The notes under the pieces are model-generated. The model was not told the origin of the DNA, ran no database searches, and worked only from the letters and a program-made list of their open reading frames with translations. This document shows, piece by piece, positions 1 through 8,172 of a stretch of DNA of 33,524 nucleotides. The DNA is from Pseudomonadota bacterium (lineage in GTDB: Bacteria > Desulfobacterota > Binatia > UBA12015): contig SXLG01000039.1 of the NCBI GenBank assembly GCA_005777805.1, forward strand, positions 1 to 33,524. The letters are read 5' to 3'. Every line of letters begins with the position of its first letter. The first letter of the stretch is position 1. The position numbers and the translations under genes were made by a program.

Positions 1-803
1 ACGAGCGCGGCGCGTTCACCGGCGCCACGGCACGGAAGCTCGGCCGGTTCGAGGTCGCCGACGGTGGTACGGTTTTTTTTGACGACGTCGATACCCTGCC
101 GCTTGGCGTGCAGGCCAAGCTGCTGCGGGCGATTCAGGAGGGCGAGATCCAGCGCCTCGGTTCCAACCAGCTTCGCCGGGTCGATGTCCGCATCATCGCC
201 GCGACCAATCGAGACCTGCTGGCCGAGGTCCGGGCGGGCCGCTTCCGCGAGGACCTCTACTCCCGGCTCAACGTCGTGCCGATCGTGTTGCCGCCGTTGC
301 GCGGCCGGCCGGGCGATGTCCGACTGCTGGTCGATCACATCGTTCGGCGTGAGGCGCTGAACCTCGGACGCGAGATCCGCGAGATCTCGGCCGAGGCTCT
401 CGCCGAGATGGAGGCCTACTCGTGGCCCGGTAATGTGCGCGAGCTGCGCAACGTGCTCGAACGGGCCATCGTCATGGCCAGCGACCACGTGCTGCGCCTG
501 ACGGGACCGCTGGCGACTGGGCTTGCCGGCTCGCGCGTTCGGGAGGGGGGCGGGGGGGAGCTCGGCAGCGCACCGCTCGCTGATCTGGTGCGCGGCTACA
601 AGGTTCGACTGGTGAGTCGCGCGCTCGAACTCTCGGGCGGCAATCAGCGCGCCGCCGCGGAACTGCTGGGCATGCACCGCCCGAGCTTGACGCGCATGAT
701 CGGCGAACTCGGCCTGCGCGAGCCGGCCACGGGACCGGACCGCGAGGCGGGCGGCGGCGTGGCGCGAGCGTCGGGTGCACCCCGGCGGACCACGGACGAC
801 TAG
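1..803 (+). CDS. Sigma-54-dependent transcriptional activator, 3' part (start lies before the window)
   Basis: The open frame starts at base 3 and ends with TAG at 801-803; 266 residues are visible. This is the C-terminal two thirds of a bacterial enhancer-binding protein, an AAA+ ATPase that remodels the sigma-54 RNA polymerase closed complex. The GAFTGA loop that contacts sigma-54 is at bases 9-26. A Walker B-like GGTVFFDDVD follows at 63-92, then the conserved SRLNVVPI and LPPLRGR segments, then the sensor II motif SWPGNVREL near 420-445. The C-terminus carries a Fis-type helix-turn-helix (GGNQRAAAELLGMHRPSLTR, near 640-700). The N-terminal sensory domain is missing, so the signal is unknown. 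Walker B has DD in place of the usual DE, so the acidic catalytic position is conservatively changed. Family assignment is firm; the target genes cannot be told. Confidence 0.93.
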   Translation, partial: ERGAFTGATARKLGRFEVADGGTVFFDDVDTLPLGVQAKLLRAIQEGEIQRLGSNQLRRVDVRIIAATNRDLLAEVRAGRFREDLYSRLNVVPIVLPPLRGRPGDVRLLVDHIVRREALNLGREIREISAEALAEMEAYSWPGNVRELRNVLERAIVMASDHVLRLTGPLATGLAGSRVREGGGGELGSAPLADLVRGYKVRLVSRALELSGGNQRAAAELLGMHRPSLTRMIGELGLREPATGPDREAGGGVARASGAPRRTTDD

Positions 804-1254
804 CTCGGCGTGGCTCCGTCATACTCCGCTGCGGCGACCCGGTGGTCAGGTCGCGGGAGCTCTGCACCGGCTGCCGCGGATGAGATCGTTGGGTGGTTCG
901 CGTCCTCGGCGCGCAGGGGGCTCTCCCGCTGTCTTGGGCCGGCACGGATTCTGCCTGACGATTGCCGGCATGTTCCGTCTTCGCGTTGATCGGATCGTCC
1001 CCTGGATCGTCGTCTTCGTGGTGATTGCGAACGTCATCGCGCTGCTCCTTCTGGGTTTCCCGGCGGTCTGGTCACCCGAGGAGCGGCGCGAACCGGTAAC
1101 GCGATCGTCCGGCCGGTAGCGGGAGGTTACCGGTGCGGGGCCGTGCCGAGGCGCGCGCGCGAGTCGCATGGACCGATGGCGGGCCCGACCCAACGTGGTA
1201 GAGCCGCCCGAGCTGGCAGCGCTTGGGGGCGCGGCGGCGGGGAGGTTGGTCCGC
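804..1254. other. Gap between activator and serine hydrolase, holding only one small ORF
   Basis: No recognisable family was found in any frame apart from the small membrane ORF at 970-1119. Just after the activator there is a 6-bp inverted repeat (GCGACC at 834-839, GGTCGC at 849-854, 9-base loop). It has no T-run, so a terminator role is doubtful. The longer reading of the next gene from an ATG at 1168 would occupy the last 87 bases, but the better ribosome site favours 1255. Confidence 0.4.
970..1119 (+). CDS. Putative small single-span membrane protein (49 aa)
   Basis: Reading from ATG 970 gives a 49-residue protein with a short basic N-terminus (MFRLRVDR), one clear hydrophobic segment of about 22 residues (IVPWIVVFVVIANVIALLLL) and a charged tail (WSPEERREP). 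This is the layout of a single-pass inner-membrane micropeptide. The same frame is open further upstream to 775, but that part has no protein-like character. No obvious Shine-Dalgarno sequence precedes the ATG. No family is recognised. It sits alone between the activator and the serine hydrolase on the same strand. It may be real or a chance ORF in GC-rich DNA; the hydrophobic run is the only support. Confidence 0.35.
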   Translation: MFRLRVDRIVPWIVVFVVIANVIALLLLGFPAVWSPEERREPVTRSSGR

Positions 1255-2436
1255 ATGGCCGAGGGCACGCCGTTTGGGGGCAATTGCGATCCGCGGTTCG
1301 ATCCCGTGCGCGAGGAGTTCGAGCGCAACTTCCGCGAGCGCGCCGAGGTCGGTGCGGCGCTCGCGGTGGTCGTGGACGGCCGTCCGGTGGTGGATCTATG
1401 GGGTGGCCACGCCGACCAGGCGCGCACGCGGGCCTGGCAGCGCGACACGCTGGTCAACGTCTACTCGACGACCAAGGGCATGGCGGCGCTCCTCGCCCAC
1501 CAGCTCATCGATCAGCGGCAGCTCGATCTCGATGCGCCCGTCGCCCGCTACTGGCCGGAGTTTGCCGAGGCAGGCAAGGCCGCGCTGCCGGTGCGCTGGT
1601 TGCTCTGCCACAAGGCCGGGCTGGCCGCGGTGCGCGAGGTGCTGCCGGGCGAGGCCCTCTACGATTTCGATGCCATGACGACAGCGCTGGCGCGCCAGGA
1701 GCCGTGGTGGACACCGGGCGAACGGCACGGCTACCACGCCGTGACCTTCGGTTGGCTGGTCGGCGAGCTGGTGCGCCGCGTCACCGGCCGGAGTGTCGGA
1801 GCGGCGTTCCGCGAGCGCGTGGCCGGCCCGCTCGGTGCCGACTTCCACATCGGTCTTGCCGACGACCAGCACGGGCGTGTCGCCGAGATGAGCGGCCTCT
1901 CGATGGAGAAGCCCGAAGGTCTGGAAGAGCCGGGACTCGCCGCGATCATTCTCGGCGACCCCGAGGGGTTGGTCGCCAAGGCTTTCGCCAACCCGCCCAC
2001 GCTCGTGCTCGGCCCCAACACAGCCGAGTGGCGGCGGGCCGAGATCCCCGGCGCCAATGGTCAAGCCAATGCGCGTGCGGTGGCGCGGATCTACGGCGTG
2101 CTGGCGCGCGGTGGTCACGACAACGGCACCAGGATCCTCTCGCCCGAGGGCGTGGCGCGCTGCCGCGAGCCGCAGGCCGAGGGGCCCGATCTGGTGCTGC
2201 AGATTTCGACCCGCTTCGGGCTCGGCTACATGTTGCCGCAGGCGCGGCGCGATTTTCGCTTCGGTCCGAGCGAGCAGGCTTTCGGGCATCCGGGGGCCGG
2301 CGGCTCGCTCGGCTTTGCCGATCCCGAGAACCGGGTCGGCTTCGGCTACGTGATGAACCGCATGGGCCCGCATATTGCGCTCGACCCGCGCTGCGTCGCG
2401 CTGATCGAGGCCACCTACGAGTGTCTCGGGCGCTGA
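1255..2436 (+). CDS. Serine hydrolase of the beta-lactamase/EstB-like esterase family
   Basis: A 393-residue protein of the class C beta-lactamase-fold hydrolases (Pfam Beta-lactamase), which include esterases, D-aminopeptidases and penicillin-binding-like enzymes. The nucleophile motif SxxK is seen as S71-T-T-K74. The second-motif tyrosine is probably Y160 in GYHAV. The third-motif region near the C-terminus reads GHPGAGG, as in esterases of this family rather than the KTG of true penicillin-binding proteins. No signal peptide is visible, so a cytoplasmic esterase is the likeliest role; the substrate is unknown. ATG 1255 was chosen because GGGGAGG lies nine bases upstream and the length then matches the family; an ATG at 1168 in the same frame would add 29 residues. 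The stop is four bases before the GH31 start, suggesting co-transcription. Confidence 0.85.
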   Translation: MAEGTPFGGNCDPRFDPVREEFERNFRERAEVGAALAVVVDGRPVVDLWGGHADQARTRAWQRDTLVNVYSTTKGMAALLAHQLIDQRQLDLDAPVARYWPEFAEAGKAALPVRWLLCHKAGLAAVREVLPGEALYDFDAMTTALARQEPWWTPGERHGYHAVTFGWLVGELVRRVTGRSVGAAFRERVAGPLGADFHIGLADDQHGRVAEMSGLSMEKPEGLEEPGLAAIILGDPEGLVAKAFANPPTLVLGPNTAEWRRAEIPGANGQANARAVARIYGVLARGGHDNGTRILSPEGVARCREPQAEGPDLVLQISTRFGLGYMLPQARRDFRFGPSEQAFGHPGAGGSLGFADPENRVGFGYVMNRMGPHIALDPRCVALIEATYECLGR

Positions 2437-2440
2437 TCGC

Positions 2441-4846
2441 GTGAGCACGTCCGGGCGAGCGCCTCGCGCACGCGGTGTCGCCCGGATCGAGCCGCGAGTC
2501 TTCGCGGAGGTGTTGCTGCCGGACGCGGTCAGCCGTCGCGAGACGAGGGGAGCGCGGGCGGGCGGCGGCGGCGACATGCACCCCCGTGCGGTGGCTGCCG
2601 GCGAGGTTCGCCTCGTGGCGTGGGTGCCCGCACCACTGGCCGCGGCCGGTCGGGGACAACCACGCTTTTTGTTGCCGCAGCGGATGCCCCGGCTACGGCC
2701 GGTCGAATACCCCGAGCCGCGCGAAGGCGTGGTGTTCACGCGACTCCCGGCGGCCAGTGAAGCCCGCGTGCGCTTTCCGCGGGGCACGACCTTTCACGCC
2801 ACCGGCTCGGTCGCGGGCCCGCTCGTGCGCAATGGCCATCGGGTCAAGCTATCGAATCATGATGCTTTCTGCTACGGCGCGGCGACGCCCGCGCTCTACC
2901 AGTCGCATCCCTGGGTGCTGGCGGTGCGTCCCGACGGTTCGGCGGTCGGACTTCTCGCCGACACCTTCCGGCGCGGCGAGATCGCGACCGGTCAACGCGA
3001 GGTGGTGTTCCGTTTCGAGGCCGAGCCTTTCTCCGTGCTGTGCCTCGAAGCTGCCGATCCCGCGGCCGTGGTGCGGGGTCTCGCGACGCTCGTCGGCACC
3101 ATGCCGATGCCGCCGCGCTGGGCGCTTGGCTACCATCAATGCCGGTTTTCGTACAGCACCGCCGAGGAGGTCCGGACGATCGCGCGCGAGTTGCGGGCGC
3201 GGCGGATCCCCTGCGACGCGATCTGGCTCGATATCGACTACATGGATCGCTTCCGGGTGTTCACCTGGAATCGCGCGTCCTTTCCCGAGCCGGCGCGGCT
3301 GGCACGCGAGCTGCGCCGCGAGGGCTTGCGCGTCGTGGCGCTGGTCGATCCCGGGCTCGCCGCGAGCCCGGACTACGAGCCCTTCATGGCGGCTCGTCGC
3401 GGCGGCCATCTGGTGCGGGCGGCTGCGAAGGTGGCCGGTGGTGCACGGGCCGTGCCGCACACCGCCGCGACTCGGCTCACGGACGGGCTCGCCATCGGCG
3501 CGGTCTGGCCCGGTGCCTGCGCTTTCCCCGATTTCACAGCACAGCGCACGCAGCGCTGGTGGGCCGATCGCGTCGCGCGCTTCGTCGCTGAGAGCGGCCT
3601 CGATGGGCTTCTCTGCGACATGAACGAGCCGGCCGTCTTCGACGGCCCGGACAAAACGCTGCCTGACAGCGCGCGCCATCGCGGCTGGCCCGGCGCCGGT
3701 TCGGGCGATCACGCGCGTTTTCACAACCTCTACGGCCAGCTGATGGCAGAGGCGACGCGGGCCGGGCTCGAAGCGGCGTATCCCGCGCGTCGCCCCTTTC
3801 TCGTCAGCAGATCTCTCCATCTGCGCGGTGGTGCTGTCGCGGGCACCTGGACCGGCGACAATCAGAGCGATTTTACCCACCTCGCGTGGTCGATCCCGAT
3901 GGCGCTCAATCTCGGTCTCTCCGGGCAGCCCTTCGCCGGGCCCGATGTCGGCGGTTTCTACGGTGCGCCGAGCCGTGAACTCTTTGTGCGCTGGTACGAG
4001 CTGGCGGCTTTCCTGCCTTTCTTTCGCGGCCATGCCGACAAGACCTCGCCCCGCCAGGAGCCCTGGGCTTTCGGTAAACGCGCCGAGGGCCTCGTCAAGC
4101 GCGCGATCGAGCGGCGTATGCGGCTTCTACCGACGCTCTACACCCTCTTCCGCGAGGCCCACGAGAGCGGTCTGCCGGTAGTCCGACCGGTCTTTTTCCT
4201 TGATCCGCGCGATGCGGCGTTGCGCGCCGTGGACGATGCGTTCCTGCTCGGCGACGCGTTGCTGGTGGCGCCGGTGGTGGTCGAGGGCGCGCGGCGCAAG
4301 CACGTCATCCTGCCGGGGGTGCCGGGTGGCTGGTTCCGCCTTGGCGCGCGGGGGCGCCGCATCGAGAGGCGCGAGATCGAGGTGGCCGCGCCACTCGGCG
4401 AGGTGCCCCTCTTCGCACGCGCCGGCACGATTATTTTTGAGGACGAGAGGCGTGTGTCTGCGGCCAGCGCGGGATCTGGCGCGCTGATCCTGCACGTCTT
4501 CCTCGATCGCGAGGGCCGGGCCGCGGGGCGTCTCTTCGACGATGGCGGCGACGGTCGGGAGTCGCGGCGCGACCCGCGGAGATCCGATCTCGCGATCGAA
4601 ATCGAGATGGAAGCCGCCCGTGGGCAGGGCGAGATCCGCAGCACGGGCCGGCGCTCGCGCGAGATCGACCGCCGCCCGGTCGAGTTGCGAATTTACGGGG
4701 TCGCCGGCGGGGTAGGGGTGCGGTGTCTGCGTGGCGTGCCGGCCAGCAGGGGATTCCGGCTCCAGGCGGGCGGAACGAGAAGGCCGAACGGAACGGAACG
4801 AACGGACGGAGCGGAGCGAGCGGGCGGAACGAGTCGAGCGGAATGA
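2441..4846 (+). CDS. Glycoside hydrolase family 31 protein (alpha-glucosidase-like)
   Basis: An 801-residue GH31 enzyme, a family that hydrolyses alpha-glucosidic or alpha-xylosidic bonds with retention. The nucleophile is D393 in CDMNEPAVF. The likely acid/base is D473 in TWTGDNQSDF. Other family blocks are visible: AIWLDIDYMDRFRVFTW, FAGPDVGGFYG and PFFRGHADK. The N-terminal beta-sandwich is represented by FHATGSVAGPLVRNG, typical of GH31. There is no signal peptide, so the enzyme probably acts on internal glucans or imported oligosaccharides. The GTG at 2441 lies four bases after the upstream stop. The first 45 residues are low-complexity, and a start at ATG 2575 is possible. The last ~25 residues are encoded by a degenerate microrepeat and do not look like a folded domain, so the gene may originally have ended earlier. 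Confidence 0.9.
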   Translation: MSTSGRAPRARGVARIEPRVFAEVLLPDAVSRRETRGARAGGGGDMHPRAVAAGEVRLVAWVPAPLAAAGRGQPRFLLPQRMPRLRPVEYPEPREGVVFTRLPAASEARVRFPRGTTFHATGSVAGPLVRNGHRVKLSNHDAFCYGAATPALYQSHPWVLAVRPDGSAVGLLADTFRRGEIATGQREVVFRFEAEPFSVLCLEAADPAAVVRGLATLVGTMPMPPRWALGYHQCRFSYSTAEEVRTIARELRARRIPCDAIWLDIDYMDRFRVFTWNRASFPEPARLARELRREGLRVVALVDPGLAASPDYEPFMAARRGGHLVRAAAKVAGGARAVPHTAATRLTDGLAIGAVWPGACAFPDFTAQRTQRWWADRVARFVAESGLDGLLCDMNEPAVFDGPDKTLPDSARHRGWPGAGSGDHARFHNLYGQLMAEATRAGLEAAYPARRPFLVSRSLHLRGGAVAGTWTGDNQSDFTHLAWSIPMALNLGLSGQPFAGPDVGGFYGAPSRELFVRWYELAAFLPFFRGHADKTSPRQEPWAFGKRAEGLVKRAIERRMRLLPTLYTLFREAHESGLPVVRPVFFLDPRDAALRAVDDAFLLGDALLVAPVVVEGARRKHVILPGVPGGWFRLGARGRRIERREIEVAAPLGEVPLFARAGTIIFEDERRVSAASAGSGALILHVFLDREGRAAGRLFDDGGDGRESRRDPRRSDLAIEIEMEAARGQGEIRSTGRRSREIDRRPVELRIYGVAGGVGVRCLRGVPASRGFRLQAGGTRRPNGTERTDGAERAGGTSRAE

Positions 4847-4866
4847 GCGGGCCGGGAGCGAGTGAG
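4770..4866 (+). repeat. Degenerate GGAACGAA/GGAGCGAG microrepeat across the GH31 stop codon
   Basis: About 97 bases are built almost only from short, drifting copies of units such as GGAACG, GAACGAACGG, GGAGCGAG and GGAATGAG. Pyrimidines, especially T, are rare on this strand. The repeat covers the last 25 codons of the GH31 gene, where it encodes an NGTERTDGAERAGGTSR tail, and runs past the stop at 4844-4846. Replication slippage is the simplest origin. Confidence 0.6.
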
Positions 4867-4925
4867 CCCAGGCAAGCACGGGTGCCGGGCGGCATGAAAT
4901 CCGTCCAGGACGAGGAGGCCAACAG

Positions 4926-5561
4926 ATGGCGGGCGAGATCGACATCGAGATGATCGGCGAGGACGTGCCGCTGCTCGAGGGCATCCGCACGGCGTGCGCC
5001 ATCCGGCGGCTTCGCCCGGACCCCGTACCGCGCGCGCTGATTCGCAAGGTCTGCGAGGCCGGGACGTTCGCGCCCTCGGGTGGCAATCGCCAGCCGTGGA
5101 TCTTCGTTGCCGTGACCGACCAGGAGCGGCGGGCGTGGATTGCCGAGCGTTACCGGCGGGTCTTCGATGCCTACATCGCGCCCGCGCGGCAGGCCGCCGA
5201 GGCGCCGGGCCATTCTCCAGAGAAGCGCAAAATCATGGAGGCGGGGATCCATCTCGCCGCCCACCTGCACGAGGCGCCGGTGCACCTCGTCATCGCCGGC
5301 TGGACCCGTCGCGGCGCGCCGCAGACCCAGGCCCTCTTCCCGGCGATCCAGAACGTGTTGCTCGCCTGCCGCGCGGTCGGCCTCGGCGCGTCGCTGACAA
5401 CCGTGCATCTGGCGTTCCGCGAAGAGCTCGACCGCTACCTCGGCCTCCCCGAGACCCAGCCGAGCTCCGCGTTGCTGCCGATCGGCTGGCCCCGCGTGCC
5501 CTACCGCCGCCCGGTCCGGCGCCCGATCGACGAATGCCTCTTCTTCGAGCGCGCGGATTGA
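4926..5561 (+). CDS. Nitroreductase-family FMN oxidoreductase
   Basis: A 211-residue nitroreductase-like flavoprotein, a family of FMN enzymes using NAD(P)H to reduce nitroaromatics, enones or related electrophiles. The FMN-binding loop is visible as APSGGNRQPW (residues 49-58), preceded by the usual arginine-rich start of the fold (AIRRLRPDPVP). The C-terminal conserved part reads NVLLACRAVGLGASLTT, followed by LPIGWP, equivalent to the usual ..P.GYP block. ATG 4926 has a strong GAGGAGG site seven bases upstream at 4912-4918. Length is usual for a single-domain member. The physiological substrate cannot be told. It lies in the same direction as trxB, 156 bases upstream of it. Confidence 0.88.
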   Translation: MAGEIDIEMIGEDVPLLEGIRTACAIRRLRPDPVPRALIRKVCEAGTFAPSGGNRQPWIFVAVTDQERRAWIAERYRRVFDAYIAPARQAAEAPGHSPEKRKIMEAGIHLAAHLHEAPVHLVIAGWTRRGAPQTQALFPAIQNVLLACRAVGLGASLTTVHLAFREELDRYLGLPETQPSSALLPIGWPRVPYRRPVRRPIDECLFFERAD

Positions 5562-5717
5562 GGGGCGATGGTCCCGGCGGTGCGGCCGGAGCCATCGCTG
5601 GCCGAGGGAGGTCGGCACGCTGCGCCCCACCACCGCGGCCAAGGACCCCCGGCGGTGCAGGCCGCGGGAAGGCTCCGCGCCATCGAGTCCGGGCGGGCGT
5701 TTGTTATCCGGAGGCCG

Positions 5718-6653
5718 ATGTCCACTCCGCACAAGATCGTCATCCTCGGTTCTGGCCCGGCCGGTCTCACGGCGGCTCTCTACGCGGCGCGCGCCAACCT
5801 CGCCCCGGTCGTCATCGACGGCTCCCAGCCCGGCGGCCAGCTCACCATCCCCACCGAGGTCGAGAACTACCCGGGCTTTCCCGAGGGGATCCTTGGCCCC
5901 GAGATGGTCGAGCTTTTCCGCAAGCAGGCCGAGCGCTTCGGCACGACCACGGTCGCGGCCGAGGTGACGGGGATCGATCTCTCGCAGCGTCCCTTTCGGC
6001 TCGACCTCGGCAGTGGCGAGCCCATTCTGGCCGAGGCGCTGATTGTTGCGACCGGCGCCTCGGCCAAACTGCTCGGCCTGCCCTCGGAGACCGCGCTCAT
6101 GGGCTTCGGCGTCTCGGCGTGTGCCACCTGCGATGGGTTCTTTTTCCGCGACAAGGATGTGCTGGTCGTGGGCGGCGGCGACACGGCGATGGAGGAGGCG
6201 ACGTACCTGACGCGCTTTGCCTCGCGCGTGCGCGTCATCCATCGCCGCGGCGAGCTGCGCGCGTCAAAGATCATGCAGGAGCGCGCCCTCAAGAACCCCA
6301 GGATCGAGATGGTCTGGCACAGCACGATCACCGAGATCCACGGCAGTCGCGAAGCCGGCGTGAGTGGCGTGACGCTTGCGGACACCCGCAGCGGCGAACG
6401 CACGCAGGTGGCGACCGATGGCGTCTTCATGGCGATCGGCCATCAGCCGAACACGGCACTCTTCGCCGGCAAGCTCGACATGGACGAGCGCGGCTACCTC
6501 CTGACGCAGGGCCGCTCGACGGCGACCAACGTGCCGGGCGTGTTCGCGGCCGGCGACGTGCAGGACCCGACCTACCGCCAGGCGGTGACGGCGGCGGGCA
6601 CCGGCTGCATGGCCGCGATCGACGCGGAGCACTTTCTCGAGGCGCACGAATAG
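5718..6653 (+). CDS. trxB: Thioredoxin reductase
   Basis: A 311-residue low-molecular-weight thioredoxin reductase, the NADPH-dependent flavoenzyme that keeps thioredoxin reduced. The FAD-binding motif GSGPAG is at residues 11-16. The redox-active disulfide is C135-A-T-C138, the same numbers as in the E. coli enzyme. The NADPH-binding [10 protein letters not shown] follows, and the C-terminal FAD segment reads [18 protein letters not shown]. The ATG at 5718 was chosen because it follows GGAGG and gives the family length; the frame is open to an ATG at 5568, but those 50 residues are not family-like. The gene faces cysC, with one copy of the repeat element between them. Confidence 0.97.
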   Translation: MSTPHKIVILGSGPAGLTAALYAARANLAPVVIDGSQPGGQLTIPTEVENYPGFPEGILGPEMVELFRKQAERFGTTTVAAEVTGIDLSQRPFRLDLGSGEPILAEALIVATGASAKLLGLPSETALMGFGVSACATCDGFFFRDKDVLVVGGGDTAMEEATYLTRFASRVRVIHRRGELRASKIMQERALKNPRIEMVWHSTITEIHGSREAGVSGVTLADTRSGERTQVATDGVFMAIGHQPNTALFAGKLDMDERGYLLTQGRSTATNVPGVFAAGDVQDPTYRQAVTAAGTGCMAAIDAEHFLEAHE

Positions 6654-6671
6654 AGCTGGTGCGTGCCGGGC

Positions 6672-6800
6672 CTATTCGGCGCTGTTCAGCACCCCACTAG
6701 TGTCCTGTCTCGCAAATAGCTTTACAAATTCGGCTGGAGGGCCGCTGCGTGCATCCTGCGCACGATCCGCAGTTGTAAAGAAACGTTTGAAACAGGACAT
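6672..6800 (-). CDS. Possible 42-aa peptide encoded by the repeat element after cysC
   Basis: The ATG at 6800-6798 overlaps the cysC stop as TAATG, so translation could be coupled. The peptide begins [17 protein letters not shown] and contains EFVKLF. The second element copy, after radC, keeps the same frame from a GTG in TAGTG (MSRFQRFSTTADRAQDA ... EFVKLF). The only length difference inside the element is one 3-base indel, which keeps the frame. About half of the coding-position differences change the residue, so purifying selection is not obvious. It may be a real small protein or only the translation of a mobile repeat. Confidence 0.25.
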   Translation of the reverse strand: MSCFKRFFTTADRAQDARSGPPAEFVKLFARQDTSGVLNSAE

Positions 6801-6802
6801 TA
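6698..6802 (-). mobile_element. Miniature TA-bounded repeat element, copy A (MITE-like), at the cysC stop codon
   Basis: A 105-bp element lies between convergent trxB and cysC. Read on the minus strand it starts TAATGTCCTGTTTC and ends ACAGGACACTA. The ends are inverted repeats: TGTCCTGT pairs exactly with ACAGGACA. A second pair of arms, CTTTACAA and TTGTAAAG, lies further in, so the whole element could fold into a long hairpin. TA flanks both ends, as expected for TA-targeting transposons such as the IS630/Tc1-mariner group; that family link is an inference. A second copy, about 87% identical by hand alignment, is at 20550-20657 in the opposite orientation. The first three bases of the element are the TAA stop of cysC. 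No transposase is in the window. Confidence 0.72.
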
Positions 6803-7423
6803 GGAGCGGGGGATGTAGCCCTTGCTCTCGAGGTACTCGATGCAGGCGGCGGCGCATTCGTCGACGGACTTCTCGGCGGTGCGCAGGGTGAGCTCGGCCT
6901 TGTCGGGTGCCTCGTAGGGTGCCGAGATGCCCGTGAACTCGGGGATCTCGCCGGCGCGGGCCTTCTTGTAGAGGCCCTTTACGTCGCGCTTCTCGCACTC
7001 CTCGACCGGGCAGTCGATGTGGACCTCGATGAAGTCGCCCGCCTGCATGATCTTGCGGACGTTGTCGCGGTCGGCCCGGTAGGGCGAGATGAAGGCCGTC
7101 AGATTGACACTGCCGGCCTCGGTGAAGAGCTTGGCGACCTCGCCGATACGGCGGATGTTCTCGGTGCGGTCGGCGGGAGAGAAGCCGAGGTTGCTGTTGA
7201 GCCCATGGCGGATGTTGTCGCCATCGAGGATGAAGGCAGAGACACCGCGTTCCCAGAGGACCTTCTCCAGCGCCACGGCCACGGTGGATTTGCCAGAGCC
7301 CGAGAGCCCCGTGAACCAGAGGGTGCAACCCTTGTGCCCCAGGATCTTCTCGCGATCCTCACGGGTGACGTTGCCCTGGTGCCAGACGATGTTGGTTGCC
7401 TTGCGCGTCGCGTCGCTGCTCAT
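6800..7423 (-). CDS. cysC: Adenylylsulfate (APS) kinase
   Basis: A 207-residue APS kinase, which phosphorylates adenosine 5'-phosphosulfate to PAPS for sulfation or sulfate reduction. The P-loop GLSGSGKS is at residues 39-46. Other family blocks are [10 protein letters not shown] (substrate binding), [13 protein letters not shown] and [12 protein letters not shown], and the lid region with [17 protein letters not shown]. Length is normal for a stand-alone CysC. No cysD or cysN is adjacent, so the APS supply is encoded elsewhere. The TAA stop coincides with the first bases of repeat element copy A; the protein end ([11 protein letters not shown]) looks natural, so the element has not truncated it. 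There is no Shine-Dalgarno before ATG 7423, and a promoter candidate lies so close that the message may be leaderless. Confidence 0.96.
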   Translation of the reverse strand: MSSDATRKATNIVWHQGNVTREDREKILGHKGCTLWFTGLSGSGKSTVAVALEKVLWERGVSAFILDGDNIRHGLNSNLGFSPADRTENIRRIGEVAKLFTEAGSVNLTAFISPYRADRDNVRKIMQAGDFIEVHIDCPVEECEKRDVKGLYKKARAGEIPEFTGISAPYEAPDKAELTLRTAEKSVDECAAACIEYLESKGYIPRS

Positions 7424-7431
7424 GGCGGGGT

Positions 7432-7460
7432 CGGATACTGATCGGTCCCGCCGTCTTCAA
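7432..7460 (-). promoter_or_regulatory. Candidate sigma-70-type promoter of cysC, near-leaderless
   Basis: On the minus strand TTGAAG (7460-7455) and TATCCG (7437-7432) are separated by exactly 17 bases. The ATG of cysC begins eight bases after the -10 box, so transcription would start within a base or two of the start codon. The absence of a Shine-Dalgarno sequence agrees with a leaderless message. The -10 match is modest. Confidence 0.35.
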
Positions 7461-7686
7461 CCGCGCATCCCGCAACCTTGGGATGGCGCAGAGATGCGCT
7501 TGCCCGTGATGGCCCCGTCGTGGTGGTGTGAAGGGCGAACCACCCGCCTGACATGGCGAGATCTGGCCGAGGCTTGCGTGCCGAGAGGTCAGGAGACCGA
7601 GCTGCCCGATCATGCCCTTCCTCCGGAAGAAGTCGCTGCAACCCTGGCCTTGGTGGCGTGGAGCACACGGCCGAAGGCGTCGCGCC

Positions 7687-8172
7687 ATGCCTCTGCTCCG
7701 GATAAAATCGTTGCTTTTTCTCGCGCCGGTCTTGCTTGCGGCGTCCGGCGGGGAGGCCCGTGCTGGCTCTCCTGTCGAGATCGGCGCGATCGATATCCCG
7801 GGTGCGGGCCGGCCGATCGCGCTGGCGCGGGCGGGGAGCTGCGTGGCGGTAGGCCGGCGGGGCAGTCCGGATCTCTGGTTGGTCGAGACAAGCGACCCCA
7901 CCGCGCCACAGATTCTGGGATCGATCGAGATTGGTGGCACTCTTCGGGCGCTCGCGGGTCGCGATCGCTGGGTCTACGCGATTGGAACCATCAGCGGGAT
8001 GGCGCGGCTGCACGTCGTCGACGCGTTGGGCCGAGTCGAGGTGGCTGCTGTCGAGTTGGGGCGGCTGGCGCCGCCGCTTGCGCTGCAGACGGAGACGTCG
8101 AGTCGGTTGCGGGTCACCGGCCGGGGGCGCGGGGCGTACGTCACGCTCGTGCTGGATGTCGCCGACCCCTAG
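7687..8172 (+). pseudogene. N-terminal part of an exported LVIVD-like/SGNH-hydrolase gene, ended by an in-frame TAG
   Basis: The reading begins at ATG 7687 with a signal peptide (basic MPLLRIK, hydrophobic LLFLAPVLLAAS, then a GGEARA cleavage region). It continues with beta-propeller-like LVIVD-type text such as LWLVETSDPTAPQILGS and LVLDVADP, until TAG at 8170-8172. The same frame resumes directly after the TAG with HPSIVES and runs without a further stop to 8946 through a complete SGNH hydrolase. In LVIVD repeats the motif is D-x-x-D-P-x-x-P, so the TAG replaces one residue inside the motif (DVADP-stop-HP); a CAG-to-TAG change would explain it. An ATG at 7612 in the same frame would add 25 residues ahead of the signal peptide and is less likely. 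Either a recent nonsense mutation, a sequencing error or readthrough. Confidence 0.6.
8170..8172 (+). other. In-frame amber codon interrupting the LVIVD-SGNH gene
   Basis: TAG follows GACCCC and precedes CATCCG; the frame on both sides belongs to one continuous protein. No other stop occurs between 7687 and 8943. The next start-like codon in frame is GTG at 8236, without a clear ribosome site. Confidence 0.75.

Noticed and set aside
834-854. GCGACC/GGTCGC inverted repeat after the sigma-54 activator as a terminator
   Set aside because: Only six pairs, nine-base loop and no T-run; left as a remark in the gap entry.
2441-2574. Possible separate N-terminal peptide before the GH31 domain
   Set aside because: The low-complexity stretch has no own stop or ribosome site; treated as an uncertain start of the GH31 gene.
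4431-6242. A 603-codon open frame on the minus strand
   Set aside because: It runs opposite the GH31 end, nitroreductase and trxB, all of which are well supported on the plus strand.
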